Shown here one piece after another: positions 34,859 through 44,668 of a stretch of 64,000 nucleotides of DNA. Under the pieces are notes generated by a model. It did not search any database and was not told where the DNA came from. It saw nothing but the letters and a program-made list of their open reading frames with translations. The DNA is from CAZNPA01 sp964575095 (GTDB lineage: Bacteria > Pseudomonadota > Alphaproteobacteria > Rickettsiales > SXRF01). Numbering within the stretch: position 1 is the stretch's first letter; each line of letters starts with the position of its first letter. Both the position numbers and the translations under genes were made by a program. The stretch spans positions 62,001-126,000 of the forward strand of contig CAZNPA010000001.1 in NCBI GenBank assembly GCA_964575095.1, written 5' to 3'.

Positions 34859-36415
34859 ATGCCGCTGCATAGAGGAAATATCTATGGTTTTGCCGTTCTG
34901 TGTGCATTTGTATTTCTGGGGCAGCCGGTCGGCGCCGAACCGTGGCCTGCCGAGCCCGTCGGTCAGGCGGTAAACCTTACCGCTGTCGAAGGCACGAGCG
35001 GGTTTAATACCAACCTGAGTGGCGCGTACTGGAATGAACCCAAGCAGGAATTATGGCTGGTCAGGAATGGTGGTCCGGCCAAGATGTGGGTGATGAAGGA
35101 ATGCCAGCCGACCCAGCAGAATCCTTCGGGCTGGTGCGTTAAATCTCAAAACAATGTTCGTGGTGAGTGGGCGCTGCCCGGTGATATTGAAGCGGTTACC
35201 GTCGCCGATGATAACAGCAACATAGTATATGTTATGAGTGAGGCGGAAGGGCGTATCCATGCTTACGACGTGACCACCTATGGCCAAAACAACCTGCGCC
35301 GTAATTACAACATCAGCGCTTTCATACCTGCTTATAATGGCTCGGCCGGTCCGGAAGGGCTTGCCTTTGTGCCTGATGAAACGCTTCAGGCTGTAGGCTT
35401 CACGGCGGATAGCGCCAGCGGAGCGCCGGAGGTGCGTACGAGCAGGAAAGGCATGGGTGGACTGATGTTTGTCGGTCATCAGGCCGGTGGTTCGATCTAT
35501 GTCTTCGACCTTGATCCCAACTCTGATACCGTGAATGTCAATAATTACGTTGGCGAATACAAAACCGGTTACAACGAAACCGCCGAGGTGACGTTTGATC
35601 GTTCCACCGGCGAATTGCTTGCCTGGCATGATGCCGGTTACGATAAGCTCGAAGTAACGGACATGCGCTCTGCGCGGTTGGGCGCCAAGATTTACCGCTT
35701 CAATAGCAAGCATATCTACGACGGTCCGAACAGCGATGCCAATCCCGGGCCGAATAATGCCAATAACGAAGGCCTGGCAGTGCGGCCGATATCCTCTTGC
35801 GGCCAAACCGGAAGACAGATCTTCATGACTGTGGACGATGGCGGCGCAAATTCCTTGTATCAGTATAAGCAGTTTACACCCGGTTGCGGTCCCGCTCCCA
35901 CGTGTAACACGGACAGCGATTGTTCGGGTGGGCGGATCTGCGATACGGCTACGCATAGCTGCTATATTTGTCCGCTCGATCTGAACAGAACGGGCGTAAT
36001 CAACGCGCTGGACGTTGCGTTATTGCAGTCATGCAAAGGCGGGTGCTATCCGAGAGACCATAATTGCCGCAGCATGAACTTTGATGGCGGCCCCAATGGC
36101 TGTATCAATGCGGCCGATGAAACGATTTTGGGTAATGCCACGACATTGCCGACGTCATCGTACAACCCTGTTTGCGCCACGGTGAAAGCGGCGCTTATCC
36201 GGCAGTTTACCACCATTCCCGGCAGGCTTTCGGCATCTCCAGAATCGCTTACGCCTGCGGACGCTTACAGCAGCGGAAATTCAGCAGGCGGATCGCCGGT
36301 GACGACAGGTGGTATCGGCACGGTGGGTAACCCTAACGGCGCGGCCAACGTTACGCCGTCAACCGCAGGCCAGTCGGCCGCTCCTGCTTCATCTGCCGGA
36401 ACGCGTAGAAAATAA
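34859..36415 (+). CDS. Secreted protein with predicted propeller domain and dockerin-like module
   Basis: 518 residues with a signal peptide (cleavage after PVGA, ~30). Residues ~35-350 look like a beta-propeller-type SdiA-regulated/phytase-like domain: ALPGDIEAVTVADDNSNIVYVMSEAEGRIHAYD, GPEGLAFVPDE, GGLMFVGHQAGGSIYVFDLD. A Cys-rich linker (CNTDSDCSGGRICD) is followed at ~371-430 by a dockerin-like pair of calcium loops, DLNRTGVINALDVALLQSC and NFDGGPNGCINAADETIL. The tail is Ser/Gly/Ala-rich and disordered. ATG 34859 follows GGAGGAG. The function is unknown; substrate hydrolysis or surface assembly are possible. Confidence 0.78.
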   Translation: MPLHRGNIYGFAVLCAFVFLGQPVGAEPWPAEPVGQAVNLTAVEGTSGFNTNLSGAYWNEPKQELWLVRNGGPAKMWVMKECQPTQQNPSGWCVKSQNNVRGEWALPGDIEAVTVADDNSNIVYVMSEAEGRIHAYDVTTYGQNNLRRNYNISAFIPAYNGSAGPEGLAFVPDETLQAVGFTADSASGAPEVRTSRKGMGGLMFVGHQAGGSIYVFDLDPNSDTVNVNNYVGEYKTGYNETAEVTFDRSTGELLAWHDAGYDKLEVTDMRSARLGAKIYRFNSKHIYDGPNSDANPGPNNANNEGLAVRPISSCGQTGRQIFMTVDDGGANSLYQYKQFTPGCGPAPTCNTDSDCSGGRICDTATHSCYICPLDLNRTGVINALDVALLQSCKGGCYPRDHNCRSMNFDGGPNGCINAADETILGNATTLPTSSYNPVCATVKAALIRQFTTIPGRLSASPESLTPADAYSSGNSAGGSPVTTGGIGTVGNPNGAANVTPSTAGQSAAPASSAGTRRK

Positions 36416-36433
36416 TCGCTGATTATTATACGA

Positions 36434-36469
36434 AAATAAGCGTCAGGACCAAAAACTTGACGTTTATTT
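36434..36469. terminator. Bidirectional terminator hairpin
   Basis: AAATAAGCGTCA (36434-36445) and TGACGTTTATTT (36458-36469) pair over 11 of 12 bases, with A/T runs on both sides, between two convergent genes. It overlaps the stop of the minus-strand sensor gene. Confidence 0.75.
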
Positions 36470-37603
36470 CTCTTCGCCTTTTTTTAGCAGATAGAGCTTA
36501 TGCCGGAGTTCGTCCTCGACACGTTTCGTTTCCTCTATGTATTCGCTGATGCGCTGCAATTGCAGCGATAACGCGCGGATTTCCTCCGGCGCGTGCAGTG
36601 ATTTCGGCGCATAGGGCGTCCCGCGCACGATGTCTTCTGCGGCATTGGTTAGCGCCGATACCGGCGCAATCATCCGCATGCGCATGATCCATAAGAACGT
36701 CACCAGGAACACGGCGATTACGCCCAATTGTAAAAGGCGCGACCACAACATGCTGCGCACCACATCGTCGTTCATGCGCGCGTCATAGCCCAAAAGCAGG
36801 ATGTAAGGGTAGCTGCCCGAAGCCTGATAATAATAATAACTGCCGCTACCCCAGAACAGGCTGCCCTGAGTGATTAAGCCGTTTGGTTTATCGGAGAAAT
36901 TGACGTTGTCGAGTTTTTGCAGCGGGAAAGTATGGCTGACGAAATCCTTGTCGTCGGAGACTTGCGTCAGCGGTATCAGCGTTTTACTGACGATAGCGAA
37001 ACTGATGCCATCGTGCTTCAGGAGATCGTTCAGGTGGCCGGTCAGCGTCTGGATATCCAGACTGATCATGATCGTGCCGATGAATTTTCCGGTATAATCG
37101 GTAAGACCCATGGCGACCGGGATCACCCAGCGTTCGGAGACGCGGCCTTCGATCGGGCGGCCGATATGCATTTTCCACGGATCGGCCATGGATTCCTGCA
37201 CGTAATCGCGGTCAGAGACGTCGACCGGGTGTTCGAGCACGCCGCGGTTGGAACTCACCACCACATGCTGATCCTGGCTTACCCAGGAGAATATCGAATA
37301 AAGATTCCCCTTGCTGTCGAACGATTTGAGCACGGTGGCAATCTTGGTCAGGTTGCGGTCGTTATCGAGCACGATCTGCTTGCCCAGGGCGTTCAGCATG
37401 TAGCTGGCGCTATCCATGTCGTTGCCCAGCGTATGCTCGATTCGCGCGGCCTCTTTTTTCAGATCCGCGGCGATGCGATCGGAATAGGAGGTGTAGGTGG
37501 CGTAGGTAACCCAGCTTGAAATCAGAAACAGCAGGAACAGCGTGATTGCCGCCAGCAGGATAAAATCGCGCGAAAGCGATGCCCGGGTCCAGTAACTTTT
37601 CAT
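36464..37603 (-). CDS. Membrane sensor with Cache-type domain and HAMP, no output domain
   Basis: 379 residues. TM1 ~15-37, an extracytoplasmic sensor of dCache/CHASE type (~38-265; SKGNLYSIFSWVSQDQHVVVSS, SDRDYVQESMADPWKMHIGRP, WVIPVAMGLTDYTGKFIGTIMISLD are typical Cache strings), TM2 ~275-295, HAMP ~297-345 (RMIAPVSALTNAAEDIVRG), then only a ~35-residue coiled coil ending KKGEEK. No kinase, GGDEF or methyl-accepting domain follows in any frame. Start ATG 37603 is preferred over 37639. It lies downstream of the four-gene family but behind a terminator-like hairpin. Confidence 0.82.
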   Translation of the reverse strand: MKSYWTRASLSRDFILLAAITLFLLFLISSWVTYATYTSYSDRIAADLKKEAARIEHTLGNDMDSASYMLNALGKQIVLDNDRNLTKIATVLKSFDSKGNLYSIFSWVSQDQHVVVSSNRGVLEHPVDVSDRDYVQESMADPWKMHIGRPIEGRVSERWVIPVAMGLTDYTGKFIGTIMISLDIQTLTGHLNDLLKHDGISFAIVSKTLIPLTQVSDDKDFVSHTFPLQKLDNVNFSDKPNGLITQGSLFWGSGSYYYYQASGSYPYILLLGYDARMNDDVVRSMLWSRLLQLGVIAVFLVTFLWIMRMRMIAPVSALTNAAEDIVRGTPYAPKSLHAPEEIRALSLQLQRISEYIEETKRVEDELRHKLYLLKKGEEK

Positions 37604-37648
37604 GCGCGTTACTATAAGCAGTTTATTCGGATTAGGCAAAATATTTAG

Positions 37649-37667
37649 CTCTCCCCTGAAGGGAGAG
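37649..37667 (-). terminator. Terminator after the membrane-protein cluster
   Basis: CTCTCCC (37649-37655) / GGGAGAG (37661-37667), 5-base loop, followed on the minus strand by CTAAATATTTT. It lies 8 bases after the last gene of the cluster. Confidence 0.65.
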
Positions 37668-37674
37668 TTAAGAG

Positions 37675-38685
37675 CTAAGCTATTCCCACCACTTCGTTCT
37701 TGCCCGTCTCCTGTTTGCCTACCATTGCCGCATAGGAATCATCGCCTTTGGCTTTGGCCGCCAGTTCTGTTTTTACCTCGCGTGGCTGGATGCTGTCGGT
37801 GAAATCGCGTTTATCGCTTTCCTGCTCAGGAGATGATGGCAGAAGCTCATTCCCATTCAACGCTGCGATCGTTTCCAGCGCCTGCTTCTTGCGTTTATTG
37901 GCCGAATGTTTACTGACCGCGCCCCAGATAATCAGCGAGGCGGTGGTGGCGAAGACATCCAGCACGAACATCCGTCCGAATTTATAGCTCTTGTTGGTGA
38001 CGTTGTTATTATTCAATCTTTCCGCGATGGGTAATTTTGCGATTGCCTCGCCTTCCTTGGTAAACCAGGACAGCATGCGTCCACCCCAATCCTCAAACCT
38101 GTCGAAGCGGAGTACCCCCTCTTTTTTCCCGGCAGCCAGCATCGCGGTGAAAAAAGAAATCCAGACAATAGAAAATGACGCTATACGTCCCTTGATGACA
38201 TCGCCCCAGCTTTGTTGCGGTTCATGGCTCAGGCGTTCATGCGCGTCTTCGAATTCTCCCGGTTTACCAAAACCGCGGTTGAAGGAATCGACCATCTTTT
38301 TCTTGCGGTCCTCAAACCATTTCATCGGCAGTGAGAACAGATTTCCGCCCCAGCTGGTCACGGAGGTGCCGGCAAAAGATACGGTCAGTATTTCCCCTAT
38401 TTTAGGCACTTTTCTGAGCGGGATTATTTCACCGAACAGGCGATGCTCCATCCAATCCTGAAATTGTTTCAGGTAATTGGGGATGCCCATATAGGCCGAT
38501 TGACCATATCGGGCGACATAGGCAAGCACAGCCGTTGCGCCGAGAATGAATACTTCGCCGGTGGCAAATTTCAGCCTGTCGTAATATTTTTCGCCGGTTG
38601 TCTTCGGAGCGGTAGCATTCGCGACCGCTGCTATCGCTGCCTGTTCTTCCTGGCTCACTTCCGTTTTTGCGATATCTTTTTTCAT
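37675..38685 (-). CDS. Family member D: four-helix membrane protein, unknown
   Basis: 336 residues. Fourth of four related genes. Hydrophobic segments at ~47-66, ~100-125, ~170-190 and ~255-275. Family motifs: GEKYYDRL before helix 1; LPMKWFEDRKKKMVDSFNRG after helix 2; EPQQSWGDVIKGRIASF before helix 3; and DFTDSIQPRE near the C-terminus, matching KFTDTIQPRK in member A and KFTASLQPRK in B. The termini are hydrophilic. No catalytic motif is recognised. Its ATG overlaps the stop of member C by 4 bases (ATGA), so the two are translationally coupled. Confidence 0.8.
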   Translation of the reverse strand: MKKDIAKTEVSQEEQAAIAAVANATAPKTTGEKYYDRLKFATGEVFILGATAVLAYVARYGQSAYMGIPNYLKQFQDWMEHRLFGEIIPLRKVPKIGEILTVSFAGTSVTSWGGNLFSLPMKWFEDRKKKMVDSFNRGFGKPGEFEDAHERLSHEPQQSWGDVIKGRIASFSIVWISFFTAMLAAGKKEGVLRFDRFEDWGGRMLSWFTKEGEAIAKLPIAERLNNNNVTNKSYKFGRMFVLDVFATTASLIIWGAVSKHSANKRKKQALETIAALNGNELLPSSPEQESDKRDFTDSIQPREVKTELAAKAKGDDSYAAMVGKQETGKNEVVGIA

Positions 38686-39680
38686 ACGCCCACCCGCAAT
38701 TCCGGTTGTGGCTCGTTGGCGATGCGCGCGGCGTGCGATTCCATTGGCGCCATGGCCGCAAATTTCTTTTTCTCCTCTTCTTTCGGCTCGGCAGGAATAG
38801 AATCATTGTCGACGGGAGTGGGGGCGCCGTTGCCGATTTCGTTCGGCATTTCCTGCTTTTTGGCGCCGTTGGTGATCCACATCGTGCCGGCGGTGATGGC
38901 GGTGAACAGCGAATCGAGCACGGAATATCTCATCCACGCCTGCGGCGCTCGCTTGGTGGCAAGCCACTTGCCGCCGGGAACGTATCCGGAGTTGAGCACC
39001 TTATTGACGCCGCCTTTGCCGTCCATGCCGGTAATGACGAAATTCGTCGTGTTTTTCTGTCCGAACGTATAATCGATAGCGGCACCCGCCACCTGCACGC
39101 CGGCCATGCCAAGAATGCGGCGGCCGATAACCCTTATCCAGCTTTGCGTCGGCTGTTCTTCCTCGATATAGATTTCATCTGGCGTTAGCTCATGCCCGTC
39201 CGGCGCGGTCTGGTTGACGCCCATTTTCTTATTGAGCCCATGCACGATTTTTCGTTTGCGATCTTCCGCCCATTTGATCGGAAAAATCAGGAAGGCGCCG
39301 GTGGTCGACAGCGCGAGATAGGTAAATGCGTTTTTGGTGTAACGCGAGGCGTTTTCGGCCGACACGCTCATGGCCAGCAGAGGTTTTTCAAGAAACTTGG
39401 CGATTTTTTCGATGCGTAAAAGATCGCGGCCGGAGCGCTTGCCGAACAAGCCGTTCTCGAACCAGTCGGTGTAAATAATTGACGAGATGAGGTTCAGCCA
39501 GTAATTGACGCCCTTGTAGGTGATCCAGTTGAACCATTTTTCGCCCTTGCTCATTTCCAGTTGTGGCCGTCGTAATTTGGCGAAGTGTGAATGGACGGCT
39601 TCGTGCGCGAGTTCGCCTATCTCCGCCGGCGTAATGGCGGGGTATGTATTTTCTTGATTTTTATCTTTTATATCAGTCAT
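38682..39680 (-). CDS. Family member C: four-helix membrane protein, unknown
   Basis: 332 residues. Hydrophobic segments at ~55-75, ~115-137, ~190-207 and ~255-275. Motifs shared with the other three: GEKWFNWITYKGVNYW, FPIKWAEDRKRKIVHGLNKK after helix 2 (closest to member D), and QPTQSWIRVIGRRILGM before helix 3. The C-terminal QPR box is degenerate here (KKFAAMAPMES). It has its own promoter-like region with the TCAC/TTCA motif at 39757-39771 and an extended -10, so C and D may form a second transcription unit within the cluster. Confidence 0.8.
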   Translation of the reverse strand: MTDIKDKNQENTYPAITPAEIGELAHEAVHSHFAKLRRPQLEMSKGEKWFNWITYKGVNYWLNLISSIIYTDWFENGLFGKRSGRDLLRIEKIAKFLEKPLLAMSVSAENASRYTKNAFTYLALSTTGAFLIFPIKWAEDRKRKIVHGLNKKMGVNQTAPDGHELTPDEIYIEEEQPTQSWIRVIGRRILGMAGVQVAGAAIDYTFGQKNTTNFVITGMDGKGGVNKVLNSGYVPGGKWLATKRAPQAWMRYSVLDSLFTAITAGTMWITNGAKKQEMPNEIGNGAPTPVDNDSIPAEPKEEEKKKFAAMAPMESHAARIANEPQPELRVGV

Positions 39681-39728
39681 TTACGAACAAAGCCCTATAG
39701 CCGGGATAATTACACTATCCCACTTTCA

Positions 39729-39771
39729 TTTATACCATGAAAGGCGACTGAATTATATGAAGCTTTTGTGA
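39729..39771 (-). promoter_or_regulatory. Pho-box-like motif and extended -10 upstream of member C
   Basis: Minus strand: TCACAAAAGCTTCAT (39757-39771), 23 bases from the A of CTTCA to TATAAA (39729-39734), which is preceded by ATGG (extended -10). The same motif, spacing and TGGTATAA occur upstream of member A. Confidence 0.6.
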
Positions 39772-39774
39772 AGA

Positions 39775-40842
39775 TTAGGCGCCAAGCCGGGGTAGGGCGT
39801 CAAGATCGGTGGTTGCCAGTTTTTCCGTATAGGTGGCAGGGATGCCTGTCGCCAGCGCTTTTCTGGGCTGGAGCGATGCTGTAAATTTGCCGGTTTCGCT
39901 GGTGGTGGTTGATTGATTTGCTGCCAATATTTCCGCTAAATTCGCCTTTTCTTTTGCCAGCACTTCGGCACGCAGTTCTTTATTTTTAAAACTGGGCATT
40001 TTTTTGGCGAAATACTTACTGGCCACTTCGAGCACGATCGAGCTGGTGGTGCAGCCTAGCGTTTCCGGTCCGGCCAGACCGGTATAATAGTGGAACCGCG
40101 ACCGCTCATGCGCGGGCGGCGTACGATCTCCGGCGGTGAATCTGCCCAAGCCGATTTTTTTCGCTGTCCAGCTTGATCCGGTATTGAAGGCCGATTCCAG
40201 CTTTTCATTCCCTCGTTCACCCAATATTCCGTATCCGAGACCAATGGCGGCGCCCATGGCGGCAAGCCTTCCCAGCACCAGCGTCGTCCATGATTGCACC
40301 GGTTCGCAGGCGACGGCTTCTTCTACTTCTCTGTCGCGTGCGGCCATCGTTTGCTCGTCCATGCCGGAGCTGCCGAACATGTGATTCAGTTTTTTGACGA
40401 TGCCGAATTTGTAACCGTCCATGATTCTAATCGCTGGCACGACGAAGCAGCCGATGAAATTCAACGAAATCCACATCAGCAATTTTTTCCCGCCCGCGTG
40501 CGTCATTGGTTGCAGGTTGATTTTTTCTTTGATGGGAGTGATGCATTTTGCCAGCCACGCGCCGCCGCGTTCAAAGCCGTGCCTGCCTAAATATTTTCCC
40601 GGGCCGCGTTCGAACATGCCGGTGAAGATCAGCGAGCCGACTTCGTTGGCGCCGAAGCCGATGCCAGTATAGACGCCACGGTTGAATATTCTTTCGCCGA
40701 TGCTTTTCTTGCGATTGTGCAGTTTTTCTTTCAGCGCGCCTTCGACGGCGGCGTCGATAGTCTTCTGGGATTCAGGTGCGACTTTAGGATCGGCGGGCAG
40801 CGCCGGGATAGTGTTAGTATTTTTATCTTTAACTGTACTCAT
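39775..40842 (-). CDS. Family member B: four-helix membrane protein, unknown
   Basis: 355 residues. Hydrophobic segments at ~60-75, ~118-140, ~195-215 and ~260-280. Motifs: GERIFNRGVYTGIGFGANE, VPAIRIMDGYKFGIVKKLNH after helix 2 (Lys-rich but with fewer exact matches), EPVQSWTTLVLGRLAAMG before helix 3 and KFTASLQPRK near the C-terminus. GTG 40845 and ATG 40842 are both possible starts. It lies 37 bases after member A, without an obvious promoter of its own, so is probably cotranscribed with A. Confidence 0.8.
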   Translation of the reverse strand: MSTVKDKNTNTIPALPADPKVAPESQKTIDAAVEGALKEKLHNRKKSIGERIFNRGVYTGIGFGANEVGSLIFTGMFERGPGKYLGRHGFERGGAWLAKCITPIKEKINLQPMTHAGGKKLLMWISLNFIGCFVVPAIRIMDGYKFGIVKKLNHMFGSSGMDEQTMAARDREVEEAVACEPVQSWTTLVLGRLAAMGAAIGLGYGILGERGNEKLESAFNTGSSWTAKKIGLGRFTAGDRTPPAHERSRFHYYTGLAGPETLGCTTSSIVLEVASKYFAKKMPSFKNKELRAEVLAKEKANLAEILAANQSTTTSETGKFTASLQPRKALATGIPATYTEKLATTDLDALPRLGA

Positions 40843-40882
40843 CACTATGTAAACCCTGACCTGACATTGTCTTATAGCATTC

Positions 40883-42229
40883 TTATATAGCTACTTGCGG
40901 CTGCGTATCGGCCTGAGAAAGCAGCTTATCGGTGTGCAATTCCTCCGGCGCCTCCAGCAGCGGCTTACGCGGCTGGATGGTGTCGGTGAATTTTCGGGCA
41001 GTATCCTCCGTGACTGGCGCGGCATTCACCTCGGTGACGGCGGTATCGGCCGGCGCCGCATGCGGATTCTCTTTCTTCTTTAGATGGCAGAACTCCAGAA
41101 AACGCTGGCCGGTCTTCGATTTCCCGAATCCGAATAGGAATCCGGTATAGACCAGCGTCAGGCCCCATTCTTTGAGGAAGAGCCGGGTTTGTTCAGAAAA
41201 TACCGCGCGCTCCACGTCTTTTTTGAGGTGAGGATATTTTTCAAGAAGCTCCGTATTCAGTGCTTTCAATTCGCCACCAAGTCTCTCCAGCATTGGTTTG
41301 TCATTGTAATGATGCTTCATCTCTTCTTGTATCTTGCCCATCTGTTTACTGACGACGTGCAATTCCGGCGGGCTGTCTAACGTATTAAGCAGGCGATCAC
41401 GCACTAAGGGCTGGATTTTGGCGATGGTGACATCTTTACGCGAGAAGAAATTGACGATTCTGTCGCGCCATTTATTACTCATTTTATCAAACGTCTTCGC
41501 ACCCCACTGCCATTCTTTGCTGTCGGCATTAGGCAGGCCTTTTTCAAAGCGGATATTATTGTACTGCTGGATGCGGTTATCGATAAAGAATATAGGAACC
41601 AGCGAGACAAGGCGTGCGCGGATAAGGTTTGTCCACGTTTCTTTTTCCTCATGCTGTGCCGCTGGCTTCACCGCTTGCTCATCGCGATTGGCATCCGTCG
41701 CATAATTTCCGGGATGGAACCAGCGGTCAACTTTATCGAGGATTTTCTCCTTATTATTTTCCAGTATTTTTACCGGGAACAGGATGACCGAACCGGCGAT
41801 ACACATGCACAGCGTTTCGACGAACGAGCGTGCGCTATGGGCGATGCGCTCTTCGTGCTCCAACTCGCTGAGAATTTTTGGTGTAGTCTTAAATACAGCA
41901 CGGAAAACATTCCTGACCGGCGATACGGCTTTATCGATGAGATTCCATACCGGTGTAAAGCCACGGCCGAGACCTTCCATCAGCGCCTGCGGACCTTTTT
42001 TTGGCAGCAGATTATAGACGATCCACAGTGAAAGCGTGGAATTACCTACCCAATGCAAACCAAAAAAGTTAAAAGCATTGAATAGGAAACGCGCTTCTTT
42101 TTTATCCTTTTTATTCGGCGCTTCCTGTTTGGCGGGTTGCGGACGGGCGGGCGCGGAAACTTCCGCCTTAGCGGGCTCTGCCAGTGCAACGGGGAGGGTA
42201 TCTATATTTTGTTCTTTTTTTTCAGCCAT
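40883..42229 (-). CDS. Family member A: four-helix membrane protein, unknown
   Basis: 448 residues, the longest member. Hydrophobic segments at ~50-72, ~133-152, ~205-220 and ~360-378; an extra ~110-residue charged helical region separates helices 3 and 4. Motifs: FPVKILENNKEKILDKVDRW after helix 2, EKETWTNLIRARLVSL before helix 3 and KFTDTIQPRK near the C-terminus. The N-terminal 45 residues are Ala/Pro/Lys-rich. It is first in the cluster, preceded by the motif at 42314-42328. Function unknown; repeated paralogues with charged cytoplasmic loops suggest a membrane complex. Confidence 0.8.
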   Translation of the reverse strand: MAEKKEQNIDTLPVALAEPAKAEVSAPARPQPAKQEAPNKKDKKEARFLFNAFNFFGLHWVGNSTLSLWIVYNLLPKKGPQALMEGLGRGFTPVWNLIDKAVSPVRNVFRAVFKTTPKILSELEHEERIAHSARSFVETLCMCIAGSVILFPVKILENNKEKILDKVDRWFHPGNYATDANRDEQAVKPAAQHEEKETWTNLIRARLVSLVPIFFIDNRIQQYNNIRFEKGLPNADSKEWQWGAKTFDKMSNKWRDRIVNFFSRKDVTIAKIQPLVRDRLLNTLDSPPELHVVSKQMGKIQEEMKHHYNDKPMLERLGGELKALNTELLEKYPHLKKDVERAVFSEQTRLFLKEWGLTLVYTGFLFGFGKSKTGQRFLEFCHLKKKENPHAAPADTAVTEVNAAPVTEDTARKFTDTIQPRKPLLEAPEELHTDKLLSQADTQPQVAI

Positions 42230-42285
42230 TTAACTAATAAGACAACACTTATTCCGGATGAAAGCCATACCTGTATCTATTTACT

Positions 42286-42328
42286 GTTATACCATAAAAA
42301 ATGCGTCAATTGTGTGAAGTTTTTGTGA
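42286..42328 (-). promoter_or_regulatory. Pho-box-like motif and extended -10 upstream of member A
   Basis: Minus strand: CGTCACAAAAACTTCAC, with TCACAAAAACTTCAC at 42314-42328 (TCAC repeats exactly 11 bases apart). 23 bases separate CTTCA from TATAAC (42286-42291), preceded by ATGG. Confidence 0.6.
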
Positions 42329-42425
42329 CGGAACGGCTAACAAAGCGTATAGAACAGCGACTTAGCGAAATAGCTGAAAAAGAGCAAAAACGGTGATATT
42401 AGCCGCGATTTGCCTAGGGAAATGA

Positions 42426-42455
42426 CAAAAAAAGGGCGGCCCGAAAGCCGCCCTT
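42426..42455 (-). terminator. Rho-independent terminator of groESL
   Basis: AAGGGCGGC (42432-42440) / GCCGCCCTT (42447-42455), 9 bp perfect stem, 6-base loop, followed on the minus strand by a run of seven T. It lies 26 bases after the groEL stop. Confidence 0.93.
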
Positions 42456-42480
42456 CAGCTGAGTATTCAGGGGTTCTGGA

Positions 42481-44136
<1,656 letters not shown>

Positions 44137-44167
44137 GATATATCTCCTTATTTATATACGGATTAAA

Positions 44168-44482
44168 TTAAGCAGCTTTTTTCTTGCTGCTGGTTTCTTC
44201 GATGATGCCGATGACATCCGATTCCTTGAGAACCAGATATTCTTTGCCATCGATTTTGATTTCGTTGCCCGCCCACTGGGTGAAGAGCACGATGTCTCCG
44301 GCGTCAACATCCATAGCGATGCGCTTGCCGTTTTCGTCTTTGGCGCCGGGGCCGACGGCCAATACTTTACCCTGCTTGGGTTTTTCCTTCGCGGTATCCG
44401 GAATGATGATTCCGCCCGCGGTTTTTTCGTCCTGTTCGATACGCTCAACAACAATGCGATCGCTAAGTGGTCTAATTTTCAT
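44168..44482 (-). CDS. groES: 10 kDa chaperonin GroES
   Basis: 104 residues, the lid of the GroEL chamber. Blocks: IRPLSDRIVVERIEQDEKTAGGIIIPDTAKEKP includes the mobile loop (GGIIIPD); GKVLAVGPGAKDENG and ILFTQWAGNEIKIDGKEYLVLKESDVIGII follow. Cotranscribed with groEL from the heat-shock-like promoter at 44543-44572. No CIRCE element is visible, so control is more likely by sigma-32 than HrcA. Confidence 0.98.
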   Translation of the reverse strand: MKIRPLSDRIVVERIEQDEKTAGGIIIPDTAKEKPKQGKVLAVGPGAKDENGKRIAMDVDAGDIVLFTQWAGNEIKIDGKEYLVLKESDVIGIIEETSSKKKAA

Positions 44483-44542
44483 AGTGAACTCCTTATGTTT
44501 ACTTTAATTCCTTGCCGCCCGGCGTTAGTCCGGGGACGGCGG

Positions 44543-44572
44543 TTATATAGGCCGCTAAACCAGAGTTTCAAG
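44543..44572 (-). promoter_or_regulatory. Sigma-32-type promoter of groESL
   Basis: Minus strand: CTTGAAA (44566-44572), 14 bases, CCTATATAA (44543-44551), about 60 bases before groES. The spacing and the -35 match heat-shock promoters (CTTGAAA-N14-CCCCATNTA) closely; the -10 fits moderately. Confidence 0.72.
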
Positions 44573-44668
44573 CCCCTATTTTGTTATTTTTATAGCGGCG
44601 GGATGGCAGTCATACTGCGGTTCTGGCCGGTTCGCAAGCAAAAAACAGGGAAAATTGCTAGGAAAAAT

